From NCBI GenBank assembly GCA_036940085.1, contig JALLBK010000172.1, forward strand, positions 1 through 57,983: a stretch of 57,983 nucleotides of DNA, read 5' to 3'. The translations under genes were made by a program, and so were the position numbers. This DNA is from Discostella pseudostelligera (lineage: Eukaryota; Bacillariophyta; Thalassiosirophyceae; Thalassiosirales; Thalassiosiraceae). The notes beneath the pieces are model-generated. The model ran no database searches. It saw only the letters and a program-made list of their open reading frames with translations, and was not told the DNA's origin. Below are positions 19,463 to 30,517 of the stretch, in pieces (position 1 is the stretch's first letter; each line of letters opens with the position of its first letter).

Positions 19463-20522
19463 ATGATAGTTCAACTTCTATTATTGGTGGTGAGCACCTC
19501 CGGCATCTTTACCTCCGCCTTCCTCGCACCGCCGACCACTTTCGCTACGCGTCCTGCATATAAAAGCACGACGACGATCTCTGCCTACAACCCAAAAAGC
19601 AACCAGCCAGCGATCAACAACTGCGATGCGGCCTCCTCACTCTCTCTCCTCTTGGCAACTGTTCTAGTTCTGGCACCTCTTCCATCGTACGCCGACGGAC
19701 AAACGAAAGAATTCAAACTCCCACCCATCGACTACTCTGACAAATCGCGATGTGTTCTCAACTCATCCAAAATGGGTCAAGCCAACGCGGCTCGTGATCG
19801 CCTATATGATTTACGTGAATGCAAATTATCGGGTGTTTCTGGAGCGGAATATGATTTGTCAGGCGTCATAATGTCCAAGACGGATGTATCGAAGGCCAAC
19901 TTTCGTGAGGCACAATTCTCCAAAGGCTATTTGCGTGATTCGAATTTTGATGGTGCTGATTTTACCAATGCCATTGTCGATAGGGCCACGTTCAAAGGAA
20001 GTTCATTACGTGGAGCAATATTTCAGAATGCAGTGTTGACAGCCACGAGCTTTGAGGGCGCCGATGTTGGTGAGTGATACAAAATTTCTTACCATGATCG
20101 CATAGGACTGCCATTGCATTCATTTCGCTGGTGTATCATTGACCAATACCACACCCTGTCACTCCCCCCTCCATCCAGAAAATGCCGATTTTACCGATGC
20201 GTACATTGGGGATTATGATATCAGGAATTTATGCAAAAATCCAACTTTGAAGGTGAGTTGCACATCGAGGTTGTTGTTGCGAGAGATTTGGTGACGACAG
20301 CAGATTGTAGGACCAGAGGATATCGCTATCTTTTGTGATCATCTTGTTATTGATATCAGTATCTGAAATTAGTGTGCACGTAGGTGAAGCATGAAAGAAC
20401 TTGTTTACTCATATCAATAATTTGCTCTTTGCCGCTACCTTCTGCCTCCGCATCCATGATAGGGTGAGAATCCAACGACTGGAGCCGACACAAAGCTTTC
20501 TGCCAACTGTGGTCCCAGGTAA
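19463..20522 (+). CDS. thylakoid-lumen pentapeptide-repeat protein, 3 exons
   Basis: Exons 19463-20069, 20179-20252 and 20463-20522, with introns of 109 and 210 bp. The product is 246 residues. The presequence has three parts: a signal peptide, TSAFLAPP (diatom plastid cleavage motif), then a second hydrophobic stretch ending SYADG, a typical thylakoid-lumen cleavage site. Pentapeptide-type repeats run from about residue 130 to 210 (ANFREAQFSKGYLRDSNFDG and onwards, with A[DN]F and A-x-F steps). The last exon adds GENPTTGADTKLSANCGPR, a C-terminus often found in lumenal pentapeptide proteins. Cysteines in ECKL, NLCKNP and SANCG could form disulfides. The role in the lumen is unknown. The short terminal exon fits because phase, acceptor and homology agree. 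Confidence 0.85.
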
Positions 20523-22183
20523 TAATGAAGATGTGATGAAAGATGACATTGATAGTAGAACACACTGACCGGTTAGGATGTATCGGATTTGCTTTCGCCG
20601 AATGGAACGGTGCGCGTCATCTAGAATGGCGGTTGATGTCGAATTGACTAACTGTACTAAATCGATCAACGATTCTTATTCTACAATAAGCACTCACGGA
20701 AATGTTATGAGTATTCAACAATGCAAAAAGTCCAACTTTCTTGCAGCGCTAGCATTCTTTGTAAACTCTCCCGCAACCAATACAGGCTCCGTTATCATCA
20801 ATTTTCCGTATTGCCTTCTCACTTCTCTGGACAGACTCGTCCAGATCATTCCAAAACCCCTCTCTCCTATCAACAGCTTGATAATCAATAATCTCCCATG
20901 CCTGACGACCTTTTTCTCTCTCCCAAAACGATCAGTTGTTATGATATAACCAAACTTGATTTCATCACGACGCAGAGCTCGGCCGCAGTTGCAACGTTCT
21001 TCCGAGTTGTTTCTCTCGACAATATCTCAGCAGTTTAGGAAATGCAACCATATAATAATCCTCTCCAGCAGCAGCTCTCACAATTGCTGCTTTCGTTCTC
21101 TCTGGAATTGACGCATCGAATCCAAATGCGCGACCGGATAACAATAAACATCTCTCTGGTCACTACAGTAGAGAGTGGAAGGGATGTGGTCGATCAAAAA
21201 GTGTGGACGCAAAAGAGAATGTAAGTTATGTGCATGCGACATAAAACAGACGAAAAGAAGATCAGCCGAGATCTGGGACGTCGAAGTGCTTCGGAGTAAA
21301 ATAGTTGACTGTTGTCATCAAGAGTCCTCGACGGTTTGTATCCGGCAACTACTCCGGCCGTCGATTCCTCGCCATTTAAACATTTGGTGTAAATATTTCA
21401 GTAGCCAAGCGTCACTGGAATATCGTCATTAGCACATCCCCTGCAGATTTGAATAACGACGAGATTGCTCACCTTCCATTATGGATCATTCCAATAATTC
21501 ATAATCCTTAGTGGAGGGCAGTTGCCGTCGCCATCACCATCACGAAGACGCGCCAGGTCGACCGCCTACGAGCGACAGCTCAGAAACAATCTTTGGCACA
21601 TCCATAATCCATAACGAATGTCGTCCGTCCGACGAGAGGATAGCTGCTCCTGACCACCGATGGAATTGATTTATGATCGATGATCGATCATCGGCATCAT
21701 CGGCATCATCGGCATCATCGGCGGCTGCTTGCTGCTTGTAAGTAAGTATGCGCTTGTTGTGCTTGCTTCGTAGTCATAGATATCTACGATACCGCCCTGC
21801 GGTGGTGCGTAGTGGGTGGATGGTACTGGTGCCACGTGGCGGGCGAGGCACCCTTACTATCTCCTCCCGCCATCTCTTCCCGCCGTTTTGCTCTTCTCAT
21901 TATGTCGCGGTGCAGCTGCGGACGATCTTGGCGATATTTCCAACGAGCATTGCGTGCTAGTTTCGCTAAAACATGTCATCCCACCTTGCTCAGCATATTC
22001 AGATTCAGCATCACCATCTTCTTAACACATGCCCATCCCATCACGAACAACACCAACACAACAAAAAGATCTCACCTCAAAGCAAAAGAACAATCGATAC
22101 ATAAATATCGATACTGAGCCAAAAGCAAATAGTTGCAATATTCGTCAACATCAATTGCACCAACCGCTACTATCACCGTCACC
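20523..22183. other. gene-poor region with a possible decayed minus-strand gene
   Basis: No intact gene. The minus strand from about 21160 down to about 20617 reads protein-like in pieces in three frames (see the pseudogene entry). An ATCGGC/ATCATC 9-bp repeat lies at about 21690-21722. TCCCGCCAT and TTCCCGCCG boxes at about 21868-21885 and a CACGTG near 21832 probably belong to the promoter of the coiled-coil gene at 22184. Confidence 0.4.
20617..21160 (-). pseudogene. possible remnant of a cysteine-motif protein, broken by frameshifts and a TAG
   Basis: Read on the minus strand, three segments look like protein but lie in different frames. The first (about 21150-20975) contains GRAFGFDASIPERTKAAI and VAFPKLLRYCREKQLG. 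The second (about 21010-20915) contains ERCNCGRALRRDEIKFGY. The third (20931-20752) contains GRQAWEIIDYQAVDRREGFW and ends CIGCGRVYKEC, then a TAG at 20749-20751, after which the frame stays open with RCKKVGLFALL until 20617. CxxC-x5-C-stop-x-C suggests an interrupted zinc-binding knuckle. No family is recognised, and chance open frames remain possible. Confidence 0.3.
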
Positions 22184-22774
22184 ATGTCTGATGTTCGTCT
22201 TATTATCCCCCAGCAAGAAATCCAACATGCTGCGCTAGAGCATGACATTCGGACCGTCCAAACTCGTATGGAGCTCGAGCGCTCCCATAAAAAGTCTGCC
22301 AGCCTTGACACCTACCGCACCGAGCTCCTCTCCAAGGTTCACGAACATCTAGATGAACTCCGTCATCTCGAGGAATCGAAAGAGCGCACTAGTCAATTCA
22401 AAGAGGAGATGCTAGCCAAGGTCAATGAACACATGGCCGAATTGGAGATGGAGCATGCCAAGATGGAGGAGGTGGCAAAGATCAAGGAAGAACTTATGGA
22501 CAAGGTTCATCGACATGCCGAGGAACTTGAGCGAGTCGATGCGAAGAAGGCAGATTTGGAAACGTACAAATCCGAGCTTCTTGCTAAGGCAGAGGAGCAC
22601 ATGCGCGATGTGGAACTTGCTCATGAAAAGGAGGCCCAGGTTCGGAGATTTAGCTTGGAGTTGAAGGAGAAGTATATGCAGCATGAGGCTCACTTGGTTG
22701 AGAGGGCAAAGGTGGCGGAGAGTTTGAAGAAAGAGATTGTGAATGAAGCCCGGAGCTACTTTGCTACTGTCTGA
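22184..22774 (+). CDS. coiled-coil protein with a strict 28-residue repeat
   Basis: 196 residues from ATG 22184 (MSDVRLIIPQQEIQHAAL); an upstream in-frame start at 22133 is less likely. The protein is almost entirely charged helix. A unit of exactly 28 residues recurs: ELLSKVHEHLDEL, EMLAKVNEHMAEL, ELMDKVHRHAEEL, ELLAKAEEHMRDV and ELKEKYMQHEAHL, each starting 28 residues after the last (four heptads). This suggests a regular rod, as in filament-forming or cytoskeletal coiled coils. No membrane segment or targeting peptide is seen. The family is not recognised. Two TCCCGCC-type boxes lie about 300 bp upstream. Confidence 0.7.
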   Translation: MSDVRLIIPQQEIQHAALEHDIRTVQTRMELERSHKKSASLDTYRTELLSKVHEHLDELRHLEESKERTSQFKEEMLAKVNEHMAELEMEHAKMEEVAKIKEELMDKVHRHAEELERVDAKKADLETYKSELLAKAEEHMRDVELAHEKEAQVRRFSLELKEKYMQHEAHLVERAKVAESLKKEIVNEARSYFATV

Positions 22775-23028
22775 TTGGTGAGTTCATGTCTCTAGGTTCA
22801 TAAGTTCTTGGCGGATGAGTGTTCGTCGCAACTGATGCAAGAAGCAATAAGAAAAGCTAATTCAACATCCAGTTCGGTCCAAAACAAAACCATTAGTGAT
22901 AGTAATTATGCATAGTAAGTAGCGAATATGTATATTACATTAAATATTAAAGTAATTAATATGATAAAATAAGTGCAAATAATGCTGAAGAGAAGTTGAA
23001 CCCCGCTGTGGACTCGTCGTGTGTCTCT

Positions 23029-26000
23029 TCAACTGTATCTCTTGTTGGACAGTCGAAAGAGTTGCGTACGGAGCTTAGATATTTCCGAATCTCGTTCTTC
23101 CAAGGCTGTCTTGGAATTGGCAAGTACTCCAGCGCAAATTTCTTCTGCTTTGCAACGAAGCTCCTTTTCGGTCGATAACTCTGCGGCATATTGTAGTTCC
23201 TTCAACGTGCTCCCCGTTGGCGGCAAGGAACTACTATGGTGCACGAAAGGCGTGGTAGGTCTATCAAACACATTTGGAAAAGCACTCGGAATGGATGACT
23301 GACGATGGTGGCCTTCGCGAGATGGTGACTGAAGCAAGCGGATTAGATTGTTGGCGTTTTCAAGTCTGTTCTCCATTTCTGTAATGACACCGCGAGATTT
23401 TTGTTGTTCTTCCAGGAGCGACTTTTCTTTGGTTCGCAACTTGGATACACCGTCAATAGCAATTGTTTTCAAGTCAGACATTTCTGAATACATGAGCTGA
23501 ATGGTACTAGTGCATTGCTCGATGGAGTTTTTCAGCGATACATTTTCGGCCTGAAGTGTCCTCATCGAAATATTGTTCTGCTCGTTCTCTCTCATCAGCG
23601 TAGAGATGCGTTCATGCATAAAATGATCATCATCAGCAGTGGACATTCGACTATCGAGTTCATTCTGGGTTCTCAGTGTCTCATTCAATATGTTGTTTTC
23701 TTCTTTGAGACGATTCAATTCACCGACGGACTCTTCGGCAATATCCATGAGACTGCGCAAATTATCGAGTTCACCTTGCATCTTATTGTTTAGCTCCCTC
23801 TGTTTGGAAGCATCATCTCTCGCCCAGGCGAGCTCCCCTTGAATTCGACTCAGGTTCTCTTCAGCATTCTGAACTTTCAATGAAGTTGATTTCTCTAGTT
23901 GCTTAATCCTCCGTTTTAGAATCTCATTCTCTCCTTTTCTATTTGAAAGATCAAGTTGGAGAAGAGATATCGCGTCACTCTCTTTCTCCGCCGTATAGCT
24001 AGACTTGAAATCTTCAAGGCGCCTAGCATAATCAACTTTAAGTCCCTCCATGTGCTGTTTCATCACGGCAATTGTCTTGGCTTTAAATGAAGCAAGATCT
24101 CGTTGTGATTCGTCTTTACGACGGGCAGCCAATGCTCCATTCAAACGTGAAATCTCGCTCTCATGGTTGACTGCTTGTGATCTCATCATTTCATTTTCAC
24201 CACGGAGTGTTTGATTTTCGCTAAGCGCTGATTTATGAACCGATGCGAGCGTTTCGTAGGTTTGTTGTGCCAGTACCAGCTTGCTCCTCAAGTCTGAAAT
24301 TTGGTTATTCAAATTATCTTTTGCCGAAATGGCTTCTTCTGCAAGCTTTTCGGCAGCAATCCTCTTAGCTTCTAACTGAGATAGTGATTCACGCAACCTT
24401 TTCTCTCGAATATCCACCTCATGCATCTGAGAGTTCAGTTGATCAACGTTGCACCTCGCTTGCTGTTCCCTCTCAGCCGATTTTTTCAATTTGTTCATTC
24501 CATCACGTACTTCTGCTGTGAGGGTTTCGATGCAGCCTAAGCGCAGCTTATTTTGGCTTTCGTTGATGTCAGAGAATTCGTAATGTTTGATTCCAAGAAG
24601 TTCATCCAAGCGGCGTAAGAAGGCGGAAAACGCAATGTGTTGGCCCCGAACATCCTGTAGCTGCTCGGCTAGCTGCATGTTGTGAGACTCGAGTAACGAT
24701 GTCGCTTCGGCATGAGATCGATTTTTCCCTTGCGCTTCGACGAGGTCCCTCTCTATGGTTTTTACGACAAGAGAGAAGTCGGATGCCTTTTCCTCAGCTC
24801 GATTAAGTTCTCTTGACAATTTCACACATCCAGCTTTTGATGATTCCAACTGAGACTCGAGGTTGTCTAGAGTTGCATGCCTATTTGTGACTTCACTCAG
24901 TAACTCATTATATTTCTGAGGCCATGACGACCCAACTGAGATTCGATTGCCGTCCTTTGCTTTCAATATTGATTGAATAGTTGATAAAAAATCTTCTAGT
25001 TCAGACTTCTCCTTGGTCAGTGATTGTACTTTTGCATTGAGTGAAGTAACTTCATCCTCGAGAAGGCTGAATTTTGGATCTGCATTAGAAAACCCACAAT
25101 CGTCGGTGTCATCATCTGAGGCACCCTCGGGAACATCGACCATCTGGATCTTACCCGTCTCACTTTTTGCCCGTCGAGGTGTCAACGAAGCTACTAACGT
25201 ATCAATTTCATGTTTGAACGATTCAAACATTGCAAATGTTGGTGAGTCCTTCGCCAGTCGAAACACGGAATTGTTCTTCTGCGGCAGATGAGAATCACCA
25301 AAGAAGATGTCATGCCCCCTGGACGAAACTAACGGTTCTTCTGAATCCATGGAGTCGAGCGGCAATATAATGCTCGGTGGACCAACTTCAGACACTTTTT
25401 GAATCCTTGAAAGTCTCTCAGCATCACTTCCAAATGAGATAGTAGACGCAACCGAAGATATTCTGTTCTCCGTAGGAAACTGCGACTTCTCATTCGGCAA
25501 TCCTCGCTCCAAACGATGTTGCCTAAAATGTAGTTTTGATGGTTCGCCTTGGAAATTCGTTGCTGTGTGCATCTTGTTGCGGCCACGAAGCTTATTCTTC
25601 GGTTGGAGCTGCGCGAGCCCTGCATACTTAGCTTCGGTAGCGCGGTTTTCACGGTAAGGGCTCGGAGACGGTTCTTCAATTGAGTCAATAGAACTTTCAT
25701 CACTAGATATTCTGGTTTTGAATGGCGTGAGCGCTGCAATAATACCATCTCCGTAGTCGTTGCGGTCGGTAGCATTGTCGTCTGCGTCCATTAGCGAGTT
25801 GAGTTGGTCAAGGACTACTCCGTAACTGCTGCCGCGCATCTGGAAACTCTCGGCTTTATCAGTGAGCATTCTACCGTCTTCAGCTGTAGCATTGTTGCGT
25901 ACGGCATCTCCTGGAATTTCACTGGAGAGTGGAACAGAGTTTGCGAGTTTTGCCAATCTTTGTCGCGGATCTGCAGTTATGCTCTTTAGAGCAGCTGGAT

Positions 26001-28635
26001 GCGGATTCAGCGTTATTGATGATATGCGTTGTGATAATTGACTGTGATCCTGTTTTCCAGACTCCTGGCCATGGCTCGTGCTTTTAGCTGGCCCATCTAA
26101 TTTACGGTATTGACGTGCCTGTTCAGATGACGATACACCATCACGGAACGGACTATGCGCAGTTTCTCCAGTCTTTGCGAAAATGCGAGTCATAAAGTCC
26201 ATTGTACTCAGGGTCTGGTTGTAGCCCTTTGTTGAGGGTCTTACATTTCCAACCACCACAGCGCGGTTCGACGAGCTAATACCATCCTGGTGGTCGAGAC
26301 TTCGCTGTAACAGTTTAGTAAGGGTTGACTCTCGATAGGGTATGGGCGCTTTCAATGAAGCGGAATCCTGATGGGCGTGCTGCATTGCGATTCCTCGCAA
26401 TACGCCGCGTAATGCCGAAAGTGCCTTCCGTACGGAACGCAAAGCTGCAGCATTCATTGACGGGCGATCGGGGCTTGCAAGATCTACAAGCTGGATCTTC
26501 GCACATCCTCCAGTTGGCCTGGCAATGTTTACGTTGACAATGAAGTGCCCATGTCCTCCCTCCTCGCTCCACACCTTTCGCAACATGTTCGATTTGAAGG
26601 AATATTGAAGTAACTCTTGTAATTGCTCCATTGTCTCAACGGTTACCTGGCGTAGATTCGATACCGTAGCACCCCTGTTGTCTGAGTGTCGCACGCGCAG
26701 AGCCTTAGATCCACCATGTTCACCCAGACGTTCGTTAGATGAGCCAAGGATATCTCTCAACACGTTCTCGTTCACGATTTCCAATATCGAGATGGAACAG
26801 TTGAATGCATTTTCAGAGCTACTACCAGGCATGTGACCTTCATACCCAGATAAACGTTGAGACGAAAATATGCCACTCATAATTTCGCCAAGAAGACCCA
26901 GATCATGATCACCTGACTTGGCATTCGTAGGCACAGTTGGCATTGCCTCAGGTGATGTCAACTTTGCAACGGAAGATCCGAATATCGTTTGCGTCTTTCC
27001 CGATGACGATCCTCCAACGGCGAAAATTATTGTGCTACATGGAATTGAATCATCGCGTAGTGTGCATTTCGGTCGAAGACTTAAAGATAAGACATCTTCT
27101 ACCGCTGCTGATGCCAATGCTGACAATGAATTGTAGGACTTGAAATCGCTTTCGTTGGACCACTGCACGTCATCAAATTTGTAGGTCCTTGCCCAATCCT
27201 CAGAGGATATTTGCGACTGGTGAAATGAAGTGCGTGATAATAAATGCAGTTGGAAAGGAAGCGAATAAGAATGCAAAGACCAAATAATGCATCACACAGC
27301 CCAACTTACAACTTCTGCCACTAATCTCGCAGTTTCAACCGTGACTCTGCCAGCAATCCGTTCCTTCGAATTCTCACCACAGCCTCCCTCCTTGTTCTTG
27401 TCTCCGTCTTCACCTACTTCAAACGTCTTCGGATTGACCAAGATCACCTCCCCATGCCTCATTTGCGACTCCTTTGTTTTATCATCAGCCCAGTCTGTTT
27501 CAGCTGTATCATTGCCATGCATTCCCTCCTCACTGCCCACCAATGCAGGAAATAAAACTAGCCCATATCCATCGTCATCCACTTGATCATCTGCATCCTC
27601 TGCTAATGCAGGATTAACTTTCAGCAATAACGAAACCTTTCGACAATTTTGCAAGCTGAACAAGATTCTTTCTTTATCAGTAATCGGGAGGCGTGCATCA
27701 TTGACAGAGTAATCATTCTTTCGGACCAATTGACGTGATTTGGCGGAGAAGGGACTGTATATTCGCGATGATGACGAGGACGTTATTGTTGCCATTGAAG
27801 GTGGCAGAGGTGATGTATTGTTGTTTTTGTCAAACTTCTTGGTATTAGTCTTGCTCATGACCAATTGGACATCGGAAGATTGCGTTTTCAGCGATGAAAA
27901 TTGCTTTTGTTGCTGATGCGGTTGCGGGTGTTGGAAGCGTTGGGTGGGGGGTACATTTTCAACGCAGCTCGCCACGCTATTTTTGGCACTCCCTCCAGCA
28001 GAATGTCCGATGGAGATATCCGTCACAATGTCAATGCTCGTGCTACCACTGCAGATTTTACGATCAAATCGATGCATGATTTCGCCTACCCCCGCAACCC
28101 CAATGAAATCGATGACTTCTGTTTTCCCCAGGCTAGATGTTTGAAGATCGCCACAGATTATTTCACTTCCCATCTGTTCATTATCACTCAACGGGTTAGC
28201 ATCAATTCTCATATGATTTTCATCACCGCCATTGAAAATTTGGAATTCAACCGGAGTTTCCAAATTCATCATTTGATAGCGGCTGCTCAGTGACGAAAAT
28301 AACTCTTCGCTATCGTGAATGGCATTGTCCCCATCTCCATAGTCGTTGTTATCGTCATGGTTGTGGTGGTTGTCAGTGGCGACGAGCGCATGCTGATTAT
28401 CAAATATTGAAAGTGAAAGTGGAACGCCGTCATAATATTCAGGTGGACCGTCACCATCACCATCATGATCTTCTACTCGAAATTCCTCGCGATCAAGAGC
28501 ATCAATAAATTCATTTACTTCGCTAAGCACATTCGCAATACTGCTACTTGTGCAATCATCGTTATCACTGGCCGCCATTGTGATGGGGTCTCGGTAGGTG
28601 CTGCTGCTAGTGGCCATGGCGGCCGTCATTGTCAT
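23029..28635 (-). CDS. divergent kinesin-like protein with long coiled-coil tail, 2 exons
   Basis: Exons (minus) 28635-27310 and 27216-23029, with an intron of 92 bp (GTAAGT...CACCAG). The protein is 1837 residues. The first 300 are acidic low complexity. The motor spans about 330-750: RKVSLLLKVNPA, WARTYKFDDVQW, the P-loop AVGGSSSGKTQTIFG (about 510-522), LRVRHSDNRGATVSNLR, LVDLASPDRP in place of the usual LVDLAGSE, PIPYRESTLTKLLQRSL and NRAVVVGNVRPSTKGYNQTL. The switch I signature (N-x-x-SSRSH) is not present; SEEGGHGHFIVNVNI stands there. Residues about 1150-1837 form long heptad coiled coils. It is probably a microtubule-associated or mitotic-type kinesin, but its ATPase competence is doubtful. 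The divergent neighbour is a plastid protein. Confidence 0.85.
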
Positions 28636-28925
28636 CTGGCTTGCTTTTGGCTTTGCTTGTGTTGTTGCACCTCTTCAACCACGGCCTTTCCGTCAGCCGC
28701 GCCATTTTGAAATCTACGTAGGAATAAGTATAGAATTACGCGCGTAGATCTCCCGCCAAAAGTCAAATCTTTCACCACCCATTTTTTGGCGGGAAAGTGT
28801 CGCTCGGTGACTTCCCGCCAAATCTTTCGCCACGCACTCTCCACCTCCACCCCTGCCTCCACCACCCATCACCCATCACCATAATCGCCACCAAACCAAA
28901 AAATAATCACCATAATCTCCTGACC
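28636..28925. promoter_or_regulatory. divergent promoter with three TCCCGCC/GGCGGGA boxes
   Basis: Boxes at about 28750 (TCTCCCGCCAAAA), 28788 (TTTGGCGGGAAAG) and 28813 (TTCCCGCCAAAT) lie between the kinesin (-) and the plastid gene (+). A run of ACCCATCACC repeats follows at about 28862-28885. Confidence 0.55.
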
Positions 28926-30178
28926 ATGACCGCGTCGTCAATAAGAATCCTCACCGCGACCACCGCATTAGCGGCCGGCTGCCATCGCTGTAGTGCATTC
29001 ACATCGAACGGTCTTGGTGGAATTAACTCGCAACGGCGGGCGCGGCTGCCGCCTCCGTCGTCGTCGTCGGCGGTGGCGGCTGCGGCGTTAGCAGCGCAGC
29101 GGACACGGACCTACGCGACGTCGACGAACATGAATGCCGCATCCACCACCATCGGTAATTTGCACGGCCAGGGATCATGCTTCCTTCCCTTATTACAAAA
29201 TGATGAAGATTATATTGCCCCGCGTATAGTTCAGGTGCGTAGCTTGTGCATGATGTGTGCACTTTTGCCATTGATTAATCTGGAATTGTGATATTGGTCT
29301 TTGAAGCACGAAGCCAATGATTAATTATCGAACAAAAACAATTAGATGACGATCTGAATCCACATCTTATGTTGATTATTACGATAAGGGATTTATATGA
29401 AGGCTTCATTTTAATGCTTTGTTCGTTTCGGTTTTGTTGCTTGCTCGTTGATGTTTTCCATTTATTCGCTCATGGTGAAAGATCAGTGAAGGTGAAGCTA
29501 GTGATTTATTATCGAACAAAAACAATTAGATGACGATCCGAATCCATCTTGTGTTGACTGCATTGCGATATATTTATGAAGCCTTCATCATCTTGCTTGA
29601 CGAGAATGTTGCCATGTGCACTTGGTTTTGGCTTTTTTGTACCCCAATGTCGAAATTCTCTGTGCTACTCGAACCATTCCTCTAACCCACCTGTTTTCAC
29701 ATTCTGCATACAGATCGCTGGTGCTTATCCCGGAGTAGATGTCGAAACTTACCTCGCACTCTCGTCCGAACCCTCTGCTGAACTTGGCCAGTGGAGTTAC
29801 GATTTCTCCGACCCCGATGGACCCCAGATGGGTACTGTGGCTCTTCCCGGCATGACATCAGTATATGAAACGGAAGATCCAGTTGTTATCATTGCTGATC
29901 ATATATCGTTAGGTGTCACACTGCCACCAGCGGTGACGGAACCAGTGGATTTGGTTGTCCTGTGCGATAGGGCAAGAACTACTTTTGCCGAACGACGATT
30001 TTTAGTATTGGAATTGGAGGATGCTCCTGGGGAAGTTACAATTGCCGCGTTTGAGAGTAAGGGAGAGATGCCGGCGAATGCCAAGATACGTGGGCAGGTC
30101 ACTTTGGTTCAAATTCCTTGGTTGCCAAATATGACAAAGAAGAAGTCGGGATTTATGGAAGACGATGAGTTGTTTTAG
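28926..30178 (+). CDS. conserved plastid-targeted protein of unknown function, 2 exons
   Basis: Exons 28926-29234 and 29714-30178; the intron is 479 bp, the longest confirmed here. The product is 257 residues. The presequence runs MTASSIRILTATTALAAG then CRCSAFTSNG-like sequence (signal peptide followed by an SAF site), and then an Arg/Ala-rich transit stretch. The mature part begins IVQIAGAYPGVDVETYLA and includes GQWSYDFSDPDGPQMGTVAL, DLVVLCDRARTTFAE, and a basic motif IPWLPNMTKKKSGFMEDDE at the C-terminus. It looks like a compact beta-rich soluble domain. I do not recognise the family. The intron contains a 95-100 bp direct repeat. Confidence 0.75.
29310..29588. repeat. two direct copies of about 95-100 bp inside an intron
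   Basis: Copy 1 is at about 29310-29409 and copy 2 at about 29494-29588. Both contain TTATCGAACAAAAACAATTA followed by GATGACGATC and end in a GAAG[GC]CTTCAT block. They differ by scattered substitutions and small indels. The spacing is about 180 bp. The intron around them is longer than its neighbours, so the repeat may have arisen by local duplication. Confidence 0.9.
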
Positions 30179-30517
30179 GTTTTATGAGGGAGATGGAGGG
30201 GATCGAAGTGCATGGTTGTCGTCGTTAGCGAGAGACAATACAATAATGCAAATAATGATTAAAGACCCTCGTTGATAGGACCATACCTAGAGAGATACCC
30301 TGCTAGCTAGCCTGCGCTGCCTGCTCAATCACGTAGACGCACACAGCCACGTGGAAGTCAAGAAGTTGCCACGTGGAAGACTGTGGTGACCACGTGGAAG
30401 TACGTTCCGACCCATCTGCCACGTGGAAGCAGTCACCCCCCGCCAAACGATACCAAATCCGCTGCCCGCTGACAAACTCCAAACTCATTCGATGCACCCC
30501 ATCTCGACCATCGCACC
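30179..30517. promoter_or_regulatory. promoter with four CCACGTGGAAG boxes
   Basis: CACGTG cores at 30348, 30370, 30391 and 30420, each as CCACGTGGAAG in the same orientation; spacings are 22, 21 and 29 bp. The spacing is near two helical turns for the first three. This resembles a G-box array for bZIP or bHLH factors. It sits upstream of the five-exon gene starting at 30518. Confidence 0.7.

Noticed and set aside
20578..20949. 123-residue plus-strand ORF
   Set aside because: It overlaps the last exon side and the minus-strand remnant; composition gives no recognisable domain, and it starts soon after the pentapeptide gene ends.
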